A DNA stretch of 64,000 bases from JAWVFM01 sp963771655 (GTDB lineage: Bacteria; Actinomycetota; Thermoleophilia; Solirubrobacterales; 70-9). Positions 16,852 to 24,981 of the stretch are shown here, piece after piece. Every line of letters begins with the position of its first letter. Position 1 is the first letter of the stretch. The stretch lies in assembly GCA_963771655.1 (NCBI GenBank), contig CAVYUG010000018.1, positions 62,001-126,000 of the forward strand. The letters run 5' to 3'. The position numbers and the translations under genes were made by a program. Under the pieces are notes generated by a model, which saw nothing but the letters and a program-made list of their open reading frames with translations, was not told where the DNA came from and made no database searches.

Positions 16852-18453
16852 CTAGGTCGTCGCCGTGCGCGGCGCCGGCCTGGGGTGGGGAGGCGCCACG
16901 ACCTGAACCGTGGGCGCTGCGTCCGCCGGCGAGGTGCGGCGCATGATCAGCAGGCAGAGGACGAGCCCGGCGGCGACCAGCGCGGCCGACAACTTCAGGC
17001 TGGTGCCGAGTGCCGAGACGAAGGCCTCCCGTGTTGCGTCGTGGACGGCGTGCGCATGTGAGCCAGCGATCTGATGAAGCGAGCGTTCGGCGTCGGATGC
17101 CCCCGCGAGAAGGCCGTCGAGCTGCTGCGCCTGGTCGGTCGTGATGCGCACGCCCGCATCGCCTGCGAAGGAGACCGTACGGCTCGTCTGCAGCTCCTGG
17201 AAGACGGCGCCGGTGACCGCGACCCCGAGCGTCGCGCCCAGGCCGCTCAGGGTGACGAGGATCCCCGAAGCCGCGCCGGCGTGGTCGCGCGAGATGGCGT
17301 TCATCGCCGCGAGGTTCATCGGCGTCAGCGCGAAGCCGACCCCGAAGCCCATCATCGCCGTCGGCACCCATAGCTCGGCATAGTCGGTGCTCAGCGACAC
17401 CGTCGAGATCCAGTAGATCGCGATCGCCATCAGCCCCAGGCCGGTGACGATCGGCGGCCGAGGCCCAACCCGCGCCGCGACCTTGCCGCCGAGCGGTGAG
17501 CCGACGACCATCAGCCCGGTCAGCGGCAGCAGGAGCAGGCCGGTCTCGGTGGCCGAGTAGCCCAGGATCTCCTGGAAGTAGAGAGGCAGGAAGAAGAGGA
17601 GGGCTCCGAACGAGAAGTCCATGACGAAGATCACGATCGTCGAGCCGGCGAAGTTCCGCTTGCGGAAGAAGCTGAAGTCGATGAGCGGGAATCGGGCTCG
17701 CCTCTCGGCGAGTCCGAAGAGCGTGAACAGGACGACGCCCGCGACGAGCAGCGCCACCGTCTGAATCGAGCCCCAGCCCCAGGTCGATCCCTCGTTCAGC
17801 GCCAGCGTCACGCAGGTGAGGGCCGCCGCCGTGAGCCCCACGCCCGCGACGTCGATCGATCGCGGCGCCGTCGGGTCCCGCGACTCGCGCCCGCCCCGGA
17901 GGGCGAGGAGGGCGATGATCACCGCAAAGAGAACGTCGACCCAGAAGATCCAGCGCCAGCTGATCTGCCCCGTCAGGACGCCGCCGACCAGCACCCCGAC
18001 GCCCGAGATCAGCTCCGTCGCCGCGCCCCACATCCCGATCGCCAGCCCGCGCGACTTCCCGGTGAAGAGGTTGGTGAGCATCGCGAGGGACGACGGCATC
18101 ATCATCGCCCCGCCCGCACCCGCCGCCGCGATCCCGCCGATCAGGATCTCGGCCCCGGGGGCGATGGCGGCGACCGCGGAGCCCGCGGCGAAGAGAGCGG
18201 TCCCAAGGAGCAGGGTCCGCCGCCGGCCGAAGATGTCGCACATGCGCCCCGAGGCGATCAGCAGCGCCGTGAACGGGATATAGAAGGCGACGACGGTCCA
18301 CTGCAGCTCGGCCAGCGAGGCGTTGAACTGACCGTGAATGGTGGGGAGGGCGACGACCACCGCGGAGGTCGGAAGCTGCACGATCCCGGCGGCGGCGACC
18401 GTGGCCCAGAGCGTCATCGGCCGGCTCGCTGCGGGACCCCCGGTCGCCTCCAT
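16852..18453 (-). CDS. MFS drug exporter, DHA2 (EmrB/QacA) family
   Basis: 533 residues with about 14 hydrophobic helices. The DHA2-type motif after helix 2 is present as SGRMCDIFGRRRTLLLG, and motif C-like GGVLTGQISWRWIFWVDV in helix 5. Such proton-driven exporters remove drugs or metabolites through the cytoplasmic membrane. The N-terminal region and an Ala/Pro/Thr-rich tail are short and cytoplasmic. It is convergent with the lipoprotein gene and divergent from the small exported-protein gene at 18570. No regulator is next to it, so substrate and control are open. Confidence 0.9.
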   Translation of the reverse strand: MEATGGPAASRPMTLWATVAAAGIVQLPTSAVVVALPTIHGQFNASLAELQWTVVAFYIPFTALLIASGRMCDIFGRRRTLLLGTALFAAGSAVAAIAPGAEILIGGIAAAGAGGAMMMPSSLAMLTNLFTGKSRGLAIGMWGAATELISGVGVLVGGVLTGQISWRWIFWVDVLFAVIIALLALRGGRESRDPTAPRSIDVAGVGLTAAALTCVTLALNEGSTWGWGSIQTVALLVAGVVLFTLFGLAERRARFPLIDFSFFRKRNFAGSTIVIFVMDFSFGALLFFLPLYFQEILGYSATETGLLLLPLTGLMVVGSPLGGKVAARVGPRPPIVTGLGLMAIAIYWISTVSLSTDYAELWVPTAMMGFGVGFALTPMNLAAMNAISRDHAGAASGILVTLSGLGATLGVAVTGAVFQELQTSRTVSFAGDAGVRITTDQAQQLDGLLAGASDAERSLHQIAGSHAHAVHDATREAFVSALGTSLKLSAALVAAGLVLCLLIMRRTSPADAAPTVQVVAPPHPRPAPRTATT

Positions 18454-18569
18454 CGGCCGCGATCCTAGACCGCGAAGGTCTCAGCCCACGCTCAGGTTCC
18501 TCGGACGGCGCTCACACGGAGCCCGTCGAGCATCCACTGGCCGTCGAACCACGACCAAAGGAGAGGCGA

Positions 18570-18757
18570 ATGTTCGACAGGGTCAGCAAGCTCATCGTGA
18601 CGCTCGCCGCAATCGGCGCCGTCGCGGTGGGCGCCTCCGCAATCGCAAGCGCCGCTTCCGGTAGCGGCAGCGAGACCACCGCGACCGCCGGCAGGACTTC
18701 CAGGTCGTCGGCACAGACGACGGCTTCGGGCCCGCGCCGCCCGGAATGGCTCCCTGA
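18570..18757 (+). pseudogene. Small exported protein, apparently frameshifted near 18690
   Basis: ATG follows AAAGGAGAGGCGA, a good ribosome site. The first about 40 residues are a signal sequence (KLIVTLAAIGAVAVGASAIA) and a Ser/Gly-rich start. Uninterrupted, the frame runs through a strong terminator to 18818, which is implausible. One missing base at 18690-18692 (CCGGCAGG read as CCGGCCAGG) would switch to a frame giving GQDFQVVGTDDGFGPAPPG and a TGA at 18755-18757, 23 bases before the terminator. I therefore call it a short exported protein with a one-base deletion, real or a sequencing error. Function unknown. Confidence 0.55.
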
Positions 18758-18780
18758 TCAAGCCCGTTCCCGCGCCGCGT

Positions 18781-18808
18781 CGAGAGCCCGGCTTCGGCCG
18801 GGCTCTCG
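18781..18808 (+). terminator. Strong hairpin terminator
   Basis: CGAGAGCCCGGC and GCCGGGCTCTCG form a perfect 12-bp stem closed by a stable TTCG tetraloop. It ends the small exported-protein transcript and separates it from tRNA-Glu. Only a weak T-containing stretch (GCTATCTG) follows. Confidence 0.8.
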
Positions 18809-18851
18809 AGCTATCTGAGGCCGATTTGCACCGCTAGAATCACGCGTCCAC

Positions 18852-18924
18852 GCCGCTATCGTCTAGGGGACTAGGACGCCGGATTCTCAGTCCGGAAACC
18901 GGGGTTCGAATCCCCGTAGCGGTG
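18852..18924 (+). tRNA. tRNA-Glu (anticodon CTC)
   Basis: 73 bases. Acceptor GCCGCTA pairs with TAGCGGT including the G-U first pair usual in tRNA-Glu, the D arm has TCTAGGGGACTAGGA, the anticodon loop TTCTCAG carries CTC (18886-18888, reads GAG), and the T arm has CGGGGTTCGAATCCCCG. CCA is not encoded. Confidence 0.97.
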
Positions 18925-18960
18925 CCTCTCGATCCCGCTCGACGGAGGGGAATTGCGCAG

Positions 18961-19548
18961 TCATTGCGGCTCACCACGATCCGGTCGGAGTACCTGCATC
19001 ACGCAGCCGTCTGTGTAGGCCGTGCTGCTGACGAGCTCGAAACGCTGCGGCTCCGGGAGCCCGTGCATGAGCGAGATGCCGGAGCCGAGCGCGACCGGGT
19101 GCACGGTGAGCCGATATTCGTCGACCAGCCGCTCGCGGATCAGGCTGTGCGCGAAGTGGCCGCCGCCGAAGGCAACGATGTCGCGGCCGGGCTCGCGCTT
19201 GAGCTGCTCAATCTCCTCTCCCAGGGGGAGCTCGTTGGGACGCGCGTTGTTCCAGTCGAGCTCAGTGAGGCTCTCTGAGAAGACGACCTTGGGAATCGCG
19301 TTCATGGGCTGGGCCATTGGGCTGTCGGAGCTCGCCCAGGCGGGTCCCATTTCCTCGTAGGCCACCCGCCCGAGCAGGATCACGTCGAGCTGGCTGAGCA
19401 TCTCGAGGTTCAGCCGGTGGCGTTGGTCACCGTGGTCGACGGCGTTCTCCGGGGCCAGCCAGTCGACCTTGCCGTCGGCGCCGGTGACAAAGCCGTCGAG
19501 CGACACCGACATGTGGAGGATCAGCCGTCGCTGCCTGTCAGCGCTCAT
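18961..19548 (-). CDS. Dihydrofolate reductase-family protein (RibD C-terminal fold)
   Basis: 195 residues. The N-terminus (LHMSVSLDGFVTGADGKVDW) and the later stretch LGRVAYEEMGPAW are typical of the YyaP/YwjB-type proteins that share the RibD reductase fold and bind NADPH. The C-terminal IVAFGGGHFAHSLI matches the dinucleotide-binding loop. They are not true folate reductases and their substrates are unknown. The start overlaps the stop of the homologous gene upstream by four bases (ATGA), so the two are translated from one mRNA. The pair is likely a tandem duplication that diverged. Confidence 0.85.
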   Translation of the reverse strand: MSADRQRRLILHMSVSLDGFVTGADGKVDWLAPENAVDHGDQRHRLNLEMLSQLDVILLGRVAYEEMGPAWASSDSPMAQPMNAIPKVVFSESLTELDWNNARPNELPLGEEIEQLKREPGRDIVAFGGGHFAHSLIRERLVDEYRLTVHPVALGSGISLMHGLPEPQRFELVSSTAYTDGCVMQVLRPDRGEPQ

Positions 19549-20144
19549 GACGTCACCCGGTAGTGCAGGTGGACGACACCAGGTGCCTCGAGGACGCGCG
19601 TGAGCTCGAGGGCGGTGTGGTCCGTGCCGAGGTGCTCGAAGAGGCGGCGCCCCTCGCCCAGCAGGACCGGGACGAGGTGGATCTCCATCTCGTCGAGCAC
19701 GCCGGCATTCAGCAGTGATTGCGCGAGGCTGGCGCCATGCACCATCACGTTCGACTCACCCGCCGCGTCCTTGGCCTGGCGCATCGCGCTCTCGACGCCG
19801 TCGGTCACGTAGTTGACCCAGTCCGACTCTGGGGGAGGTGGCGTCCCCATTGTTGGAATGAAGATCGGGACCCCGTGGTGATCGCCGCCCCAGCGGCCGG
19901 CGAGGTCGAACGTGCGCCTGCCGACGACCACGGCACCGGTCGCCATCGACTCCTCGAACACCTTCGCGCTCCGGCCCGGCGGGTCGAACCCAGCCGACGT
20001 ACCGGTCCACGGCCCGAGCCAGTCGTGAAGGCATTCGCCGTCGACGCCGAGGCCATGGTTTGCGTCGTCGTCCGGGCCCGCGATGAACCCGTCGAGCGAC
20101 ATCGACATATAGAGGACTGACTTGGATTTTTCGTTTGCGCTCAT
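19545..20144 (-). CDS. Dihydrofolate reductase-family protein, second copy
   Basis: 199 residues, same fold as the downstream neighbour: YMSMSLDGFIAGPDDD at the start, VVVGRRTFDLAGRWGG in the middle and NVMVHGASLAQSLLNAG near the NADPH-binding loop. The region after the start holds an extra insert (CLHDWLGPWTG) seen in the subgroup of about 200 residues. First gene of a two-gene operon; coupling is by a four-base overlap. Function is probably an NADPH-dependent reduction of a small molecule; no substrate can be named. Confidence 0.85.
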   Translation of the reverse strand: MSANEKSKSVLYMSMSLDGFIAGPDDDANHGLGVDGECLHDWLGPWTGTSAGFDPPGRSAKVFEESMATGAVVVGRRTFDLAGRWGGDHHGVPIFIPTMGTPPPPESDWVNYVTDGVESAMRQAKDAAGESNVMVHGASLAQSLLNAGVLDEMEIHLVPVLLGEGRRLFEHLGTDHTALELTRVLEAPGVVHLHYRVTS

Positions 20145-20348
20145 GTCTTCAGAGACCGCCTCTGAGGCAAAAAATCATCGAGGACCGTAACGGCGGCTGC
20201 GCTGCAAGCATCCGAGGCGCGAGTCGTCCGACCTGGACCCTCGGCGCCATCGGACGCGATTGCGGAGGTCGCTGTTGCCCTGCGGCATCTTCCACCGGCT
20301 AAGGCCGTGGAGAAGTCGGGCTGGCCGGAGGTTGGGCCGGTGAGCGTT

Positions 20349-20635
20349 CTAGTCGCGCAGCCCGGCGGCTTCGAAGGCCTCCTGCCGCTCTTGGTAGAGG
20401 CAGACGCGGGCGATGGCGCCATCGCGGATCGTCCAAACGAAAGCCGTCCGAGTTCGCACTTCGATCCCGTCGCGACCCCCGATAGTGGCCCGTGACCGAT
20501 GCCACGACGTCCTGGCCCGCATAGGCCTGCCGAATCTGATCGAGCCCGTAGTAGGTGCCATGCACGGGGCCGAGCGCCCGCGAAACGTCGAACTCGCCGC
20601 TTGGAGGGAGCCGCGCCCCAGTCAGCCGCGTCGTC
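20349..20635 (-). pseudogene. SnoaL-like (NTF2 fold) gene remnant
   Basis: The C-terminal half reads in one frame (TRTAFVWTIRDGAIARVCLY ... EAFEAAGLRD, stop at 20349) and an upstream part in another (FDVSRALGPVHGTYYGLDQIRQAYAG). The frame change is near the GGGGG run at 20480. The normal N-terminus (MSQEN-type) cannot be found. It is a decayed relative of the two intact genes at 20898 and 21306. The remaining bases between 20145 and 20897 show no other gene. Confidence 0.6.
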
Positions 20636-20897
20636 CAGCGGTCTCCTAGCCGGTCGAGTCAGAGGCAGAGCAGAGCGGTCCGATATGGCCTGCGGATGCC
20701 GCTAGAGACCCGGATGCGCCTTTCCACAGCCACTGGCCCCGCAGAAAGCATCGTTCTCCAAGCTCCTCGCCTCGTCCGCGCCGTGGGCGCTTTCGGTGCT
20801 TATTGGGCTTGGCCGGTGCTCTAGCCGCAGGGCCAGCTTGAGAACCACGTTACTCCTATCCCGGCAGGCGCGAGCGACTTTCGCTCTGCCAGATCGC

Positions 20898-21302
20898 CTA
20901 CTCCGAAAGCCCGGCGACTTCGACAGCTCGGTCGAACTGCCCGTAGGTATCGACGCGAATGACCTTGCCGTCCCGCAGGCGCAGAATGTGCGCCCACCGC
21001 AGATCGATTGGGACGCCGCTGCCAACGCCGCGTCCCCAGCCATGGACCTTGACGACGACGATTTCGCCGCCGTCCATGAGCTCCTCGGCCTTCATGCCGG
21101 AGCTGCCACCCCTCTGAATATCGAAGAAGTCACGCCAGAAGCCAACGATCGCATCCGACCCGACCACCGTCCTCGGGCCGGGGAAGACGGCCGTGTTGTG
21201 CCACTCGGCGCCTGGATCAAGGCGCTGGGCGGCGGCTTCGTAATCGCCATTGCCAACCGATTCGATGAACCGGCGCACGAGCTCCAGATTCTCCTGCGAC
21301 AT
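20898..21302 (-). CDS. SnoaL-like/NTF2-fold protein
   Basis: 134 residues with the common MSQENLELVRRFIESVGNGD start and the VDTYGQFDRAVEVAGLSE-type ending of actinobacterial SnoaL-like proteins. The fold is a cone of one sheet and three helices that forms a pocket; members are enzymes, ligand binders or of unknown role. It is preceded by a close paralog whose stop is three bases away, in a tandem array of four (two intact, two broken). It is small, soluble and without signal peptide. Exact activity cannot be derived from sequence. Confidence 0.85.
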   Translation of the reverse strand: MSQENLELVRRFIESVGNGDYEAAAQRLDPGAEWHNTAVFPGPRTVVGSDAIVGFWRDFFDIQRGGSSGMKAEELMDGGEIVVVKVHGWGRGVGSGVPIDLRWAHILRLRDGKVIRVDTYGQFDRAVEVAGLSE

Positions 21303-21305
21303 TGG

Positions 21306-21707
21306 CTACTCCGAAAGGCCGGCGGCCTCGAGCGCTTCGGCGCGGTCCATGAACGCGCGTGCGCGAACCACCTTGCCGTTCTGGATCGTGAACACGACCG
21401 CGGTGTCGGTCTCGGTCTGGACGCCGCTCTGGCGCCCCCGGGCAACCTCGTGGACGAAGACAACCACCTGGTCGCCTGCGTCGATGTATCGCTCGTAGTC
21501 GACCTTCAGGCTCTCCCATGTCGCGAGGTTGTCCGCGAAAGCCGCGATTACCTCCTCTCGACCGCGAGCGACGGCGTTTTCATCCAGACCGCCCTTGGTC
21601 CCTCGCCACTCGATCTCCTCGTCGAGGATCTCGAGCGCCCGTTGGATGTCCCCGCTTGCATAGGCGGCATTCATGGCCCGCACGATCTCCACGTTCTCCT
21701 GTGACAC
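21306..21707 (-). CDS. SnoaL-like/NTF2-fold protein, paralog
   Basis: 133 residues. Starts MSQENVEIVRAMNAAYASGD and ends FMDRAEALEAAGLSE, the standard frame of this family, with W-x-G near 34 and the R-G-R-E-E-V stretch near 70 shared by homologs. The neighbour downstream (20898) is about the same length and clearly homologous, so this is a tandem duplication; two further copies on either side are degraded. Cytoplasmic. No catalytic residues can be assigned with confidence. Confidence 0.85.
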   Translation of the reverse strand: MSQENVEIVRAMNAAYASGDIQRALEILDEEIEWRGTKGGLDENAVARGREEVIAAFADNLATWESLKVDYERYIDAGDQVVVFVHEVARGRQSGVQTETDTAVVFTIQNGKVVRARAFMDRAEALEAAGLSE

Positions 21708-21710
21708 CGC

Positions 21711-21914
21711 TTACTCCGGTCGGGCGGCGGCTTCGAGGGCGGCTGCTTCCCGGCGGAGGCTCTGGGCGGCCACTCCGCCGCGCCAATTCACGACGCTGCC
21801 TCGCTCTGATGCGGCTAATCCCCCTATAGCGGGCACTATCCGCATCAGAGCAGCCTTCCCGCGCCCCCACTCGCTGTAGGCCCTGCGCGCGTTCTCGACG
21901 TCGCCCCCCGACAT
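21711..21914 (-). pseudogene. SnoaL-like remnant with an inserted palindrome
   Basis: The open frame of 67 codons joins a family-like N-terminus (MSGGDVENARRAYSEWGRG) to a family-like C-terminus (LRREAAALEAAARPE) and lacks the about 80 residues between. The middle is made of a 47-bp palindrome (21804-21850). I read it as an ancestral SnoaL-like gene reduced by deletion around that element, not as a functional small protein. Confidence 0.5.
21804..21850. repeat. 47-bp palindromic element inside a SnoaL remnant
   Basis: Perfect 11-bp ends CTCTGATGCGG and CCGCATCAGAG around a 25-base core with CCCCCTATAGCGGG at its centre. Size, arm length and the central CTATAG resemble family A, but the arm sequence is different, so I list it separately. 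Confidence 0.7.
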
Positions 21915-21951
21915 CGCTGGCGCAGTATCTCGCGAATCCGCTGCTCGGGTT

Positions 21952-23409
21952 CTAGGCCCGCTCCGGCGCCGGGGTCTTCGCGACGTTGGATTCCGACGAT
22001 CGCAGCATCAGCGCCGCCGCGACGGCGCCGGCGAGGCAGAAGAGGACGCCCAGCTCGAACTGGATCGAGAAGCCGTCGGTGAGCGCGCGGGTCGTCGCCG
22101 TGCCGCCCGCGACCTCGGAGTGGGTGTGTGAGGTGGCGAGCGTGCTGAGAACCGCGAGGCCGAGCGCCGCCCCGACGAAGCGCGACGTGTTGAGCACCCC
22201 GGACGCCATTCCGCTGACCCGGGCCGGCACGCCCTGCACCGCGACGATCGTCGCGGGCACGAGCGCGAGCCCCAGCCCGAAGGCGCCGAGAATCCCGCCC
22301 GGGAGCACGCTCCCCAGATAGCTTCCGTTCGGCGCGACGCCGGTGAGCAGGGCCTCACCGGCCGCCGCCGAGAGCATCCCGCCCACGAGCACGACCCGCG
22401 CACCCACCCGCTTCGCGAGGCGCGGGGCCAGCGTGGCGCCCGTGCCCACGGCGAGCGTCATCGGCACGAACGCGAGGCCGGTCTCGAGGGCGCTGAAGCC
22501 GAGCGTCCCCTGCATGTAGAGCGACTGGAAGAACCAGAAGCCGAAGATCGCCGCGTAGAGCAGGAAGATCGTCAGGTTCGCGGCCCGCAGCGTCCGCATG
22601 CGGAAGATGCCGAGAGGCATCAGCGGGTCGCGGGCGAAGTTGCCCTCGTAGACCGCGAAGGCGACGAGCAACACCGCGCCCGCGGCGAGCGGGCCGAGCA
22701 CGCCGGCGGCGCCCCAGCCGAGGCGGTCGGTGGTGACGATGGCGTAGGTCAGCGCCGTCATCCCTCCGGTCACGAGGACCGCGCCCAGCAGGTCGAAGTG
22801 CCGGCCCTCTGAGGCGCCGCGGCCCTCGGGGACGAGGCCCTTGCTGCCGAGGACGATCGCGAGGCCGATCGGGACGTTGATGAGGAAGATCGCGGGCCAG
22901 CCGAGGCCCTGCGTCAGCACTCCGCCGAGCAGTACGCCGGAGGTCGCGCCGATGGCCCCCACCGCGCCCCAGATTCCGAGCGCGCGGTTTCGCGGCGGGC
23001 CCTCGTCGAACGACGTGGTGATGATCGCGAGGGTCGCTGGGGTGATGATCGCGCCGCCGATGCCCTGGACCGCTCGCGCGGCGAGCAGCGTTCCGGGTGA
23101 TTGCGCGACCGCGCACAGAAGCGATGCGCCCGAGAAGAGGAGCGTGCCGGCGAAGAACATCCGCCGCCGGCCGAACAGGTCCGAGGCGCGTCCGCCGAGC
23201 AGCAGGAAGCCGGCGAACGTGAGCGTGTACGCGTTCAGCACCCACTGGAGGCCGATGCTCGAGAAGCCGAGCTCGTCCTTGATCGCGGGCAGGGCGACGT
23301 TCACGATCGAGACGTCGAGGATGACCATGAACTGGCCCAGGCAGACGACGAAGAGCAGCGCGTTCGAGTTGCGCCGGATGAGGTCCCTGCCGGCGGTGAC
23401 CGGGTTCAC
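21952..23409 (-). CDS. MFS drug exporter, DHA2 family
   Basis: 485 residues from GTG 23409. About 14 hydrophobic helices; DHA2 motif as GGRASDLFGRRRMFFAG after helix 2 and helix 1 with QFMVILDVSIVNVALPAI, a signature of the EmrB/QacA group. Proton-driven export of drugs or metabolites is expected. The start overlaps the stop of a 39-residue upstream gene by four bases (GTGA), and the pair is divergent from an ArsR-type regulator with a shared promoter region, so the exporter is probably repressed by that regulator. Confidence 0.9.
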   Translation of the reverse strand: MNPVTAGRDLIRRNSNALLFVVCLGQFMVILDVSIVNVALPAIKDELGFSSIGLQWVLNAYTLTFAGFLLLGGRASDLFGRRRMFFAGTLLFSGASLLCAVAQSPGTLLAARAVQGIGGAIITPATLAIITTSFDEGPPRNRALGIWGAVGAIGATSGVLLGGVLTQGLGWPAIFLINVPIGLAIVLGSKGLVPEGRGASEGRHFDLLGAVLVTGGMTALTYAIVTTDRLGWGAAGVLGPLAAGAVLLVAFAVYEGNFARDPLMPLGIFRMRTLRAANLTIFLLYAAIFGFWFFQSLYMQGTLGFSALETGLAFVPMTLAVGTGATLAPRLAKRVGARVVLVGGMLSAAAGEALLTGVAPNGSYLGSVLPGGILGAFGLGLALVPATIVAVQGVPARVSGMASGVLNTSRFVGAALGLAVLSTLATSHTHSEVAGGTATTRALTDGFSIQFELGVLFCLAGAVAAALMLRSSESNVAKTPAPERA

Positions 23410-23525
23410 CGGCGCACCGCGGCGAGGATGTAGGCCGCTTCGACCGCGGCCGCGAGGATCGTCTCGCTCGGCTGCCCGTCCTTGGTGGCCGAGTCGGCGG
23501 TTTCGATGCTCGTGGAGTCGGGCAT
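23406..23525 (-). CDS. Leader mini-protein (39 residues) coupled to the MFS exporter
   Basis: ATG 23525 follows GGAGGACTAATAC, a good ribosome site, and the frame ends in TGA that overlaps the GTG of the exporter. The peptide starts acidic (DSTSIETADS) and ends in an amphipathic helix (TILAAAVEAAYILAAVRR). The exporter itself has no ribosome site, so its translation most likely depends on this gene. It may be only a coupling leader or a small partner of the transporter. Confidence 0.6.
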   Translation of the reverse strand: MPDSTSIETADSATKDGQPSETILAAAVEAAYILAAVRR

Positions 23526-23549
23526 GTATTAGTCCTCCACACTCGTTCG

Positions 23550-23600
23550 ATAGTACGACGAGCATCGTAGCAAAAGTTCGATACTTCTCGTATAATCGAA
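23550..23600. promoter_or_regulatory. Divergent promoters with two operator-like inverted repeats
   Basis: A perfect TATAAT (23591-23596, plus strand) lies nine bases before the regulator ATG, so that mRNA is probably leaderless. It sits inside the inverted repeat TTCGAT ... ATCGAA (23577-23600). A second repeat TACGA ... TCGTA (23554-23569) adjoins a minus-strand TACTAT (23555-23550) suited to the exporter operon. Binding of an ArsR-type dimer here would control both directions. Confidence 0.6.
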
Positions 23601-23604
23601 TCCG

Positions 23605-23916
23605 ATGAGTCTCGTCGAGCAGCCAGTCAAGCTTCACCACCCGGCTCGGGAGGAGGTCGAGCTCGAGTCGGTCCTGCACGCCCTCAGCGATCCGCAGCGG
23701 CTCCATATCGTCCGCGAGCTCGCCGCGGATGACGCGCCTCGCCCGTGCGGGTCGATCGAGCTCGGCGTGACGAAGTCGACGATGACCCATCACTTCCGCG
23801 TGCTTCGCGAGGCGGGCGTGATCCAGCAGCGGCGCGAGGGCACGACCAAGCTCACCTCGCTGCGGCGCGACGACCTCGACTCGCGCTTCCCGGGCCTGCT
23901 CGACGCGGTCCTTTAG
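23605..23916 (+). CDS. ArsR-family winged-helix regulator
   Basis: 103 residues. The HTH region is intact: LSDPQRLHIVREL, then SIELGVTKSTMTHHFRVLREAGV as recognition helix and the wing RREGTTKLTSLRRDDL. The single Cys (CGSIEL) is not arranged as a metal site, so it may sense an organic ligand. It reads away from the MFS exporter operon and shares its promoter region, the usual arrangement for a local repressor. The ATG has no ribosome site but a TATAAT nine bases upstream, which suggests a leaderless transcript. Confidence 0.9.
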   Translation: MSLVEQPVKLHHPAREEVELESVLHALSDPQRLHIVRELAADDAPRPCGSIELGVTKSTMTHHFRVLREAGVIQQRREGTTKLTSLRRDDLDSRFPGLLDAVL

Positions 23917-23925
23917 GTTCCCGGC

Positions 23926-24933
23926 GTGAGCCCGCCGGGCGGCATCTCGCTCGTCACGAGCACGGGCGGCCCGCGCGAGCTCGCCGAGGCCGCGCGGATC
24001 GCCGAGGAGGCCGGGTTCGCGTCGGTCTGGGCGACCGAGTTCTATGACCGATCGGCCACCATCGCCCTCGCCGCGATGGCGCAGGCCACCAGCACGATCG
24101 AGCTCGGAAGCGCGATCGCCTACGCGTTCGGGCGCACCCCGCTGGTGCTCGCGGCGGAGGCGCGCGACCTCGACGAGCTGTCGGGCGGGCGCGTGACGAT
24201 CGGGCTCGGAACCGGGACGCGGAAGATGCAGCAGGACTGGCACGGGCTCGACGGCGAGCATCCGGCGAGCCGGATGGAGGAGCTGGTCCCGCTGCTGCGG
24301 CAGCTGTGGCGCCTCCATGAGGGCCCCGTGGAGCACGACGGCCGCTTCTACCGCCTTCACGTCCAGCCGACGGCGCCCCCGCGCGAGCCGTTCCGCCCGG
24401 GCACGCCGATCTTCATGGCCGGCGTCAACGCCCGCATGATCGAGGCGGCCGGGGCGGTGGCCGACGGTCTCGTCGGCCATCCGCTCTTCACTCCCCGGTA
24501 CGTGCGCGAGGTCGTGCGTCCCGCGCTCGCCAGGGGCGCCGAGCGCGCGGGCCGCGACGCCCCGCCGCCGATCGCGGGGTACCTAACGACGTCGGTCGGT
24601 CCCGACCGCGACGCCGCCCGCCGTGACGCGGCGGCGATCATCGCCTTCAACTCGACCGTCAAGACGTACCGCGCGACCCACCGCTCCGGCGGCTTCGAGC
24701 GGGAGGGCGAGTCGATCCGCGCCGCGTGGAAGCGGGGTGACTTCGAGGGCATGGCCGACGCCGTCACCGACGAGATGATCGACACGATTGCCCTCGCGGG
24801 GACGCCTGATGATGTGCGCGAGCGCTACGCCGAGCGGTGGGCCGGCGTCTACGAGCGAACGCTCCTGTGGCCGCCCGCCTACCGCGGTGAGCGCGCGGTG
24901 CTCGCGGCGATCGAGGCTTTCTCGAGCGCGTAG
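23926..24933 (+). CDS. LLM-class (luciferase-like) flavin/F420-dependent oxidoreductase
   Basis: 335 residues from GTG 23926, nine bases after the regulator. The pattern EAGFASVWATEFYDRSA near the start, SAIAYAFGRTPLVLAAEARDLDELSGGR in the middle and GLGTGTRKMQQDWHG follows the luciferase-like TIM barrel; the F420-binding subgroup is common in actinobacteria. Such enzymes oxidise or reduce small organic molecules with FMN or F420. Since it follows the ArsR-type regulator directly, it may be part of the same response as the exporter. Substrate unknown. Confidence 0.85.
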   Translation: MSPPGGISLVTSTGGPRELAEAARIAEEAGFASVWATEFYDRSATIALAAMAQATSTIELGSAIAYAFGRTPLVLAAEARDLDELSGGRVTIGLGTGTRKMQQDWHGLDGEHPASRMEELVPLLRQLWRLHEGPVEHDGRFYRLHVQPTAPPREPFRPGTPIFMAGVNARMIEAAGAVADGLVGHPLFTPRYVREVVRPALARGAERAGRDAPPPIAGYLTTSVGPDRDAARRDAAAIIAFNSTVKTYRATHRSGGFEREGESIRAAWKRGDFEGMADAVTDEMIDTIALAGTPDDVRERYAERWAGVYERTLLWPPAYRGERAVLAAIEAFSSA

Positions 24934-24981
24934 CGCCCGCGGTCGACCCGGGCGCGGTAGGGTCGTGCCCGAGGGGGTCAG

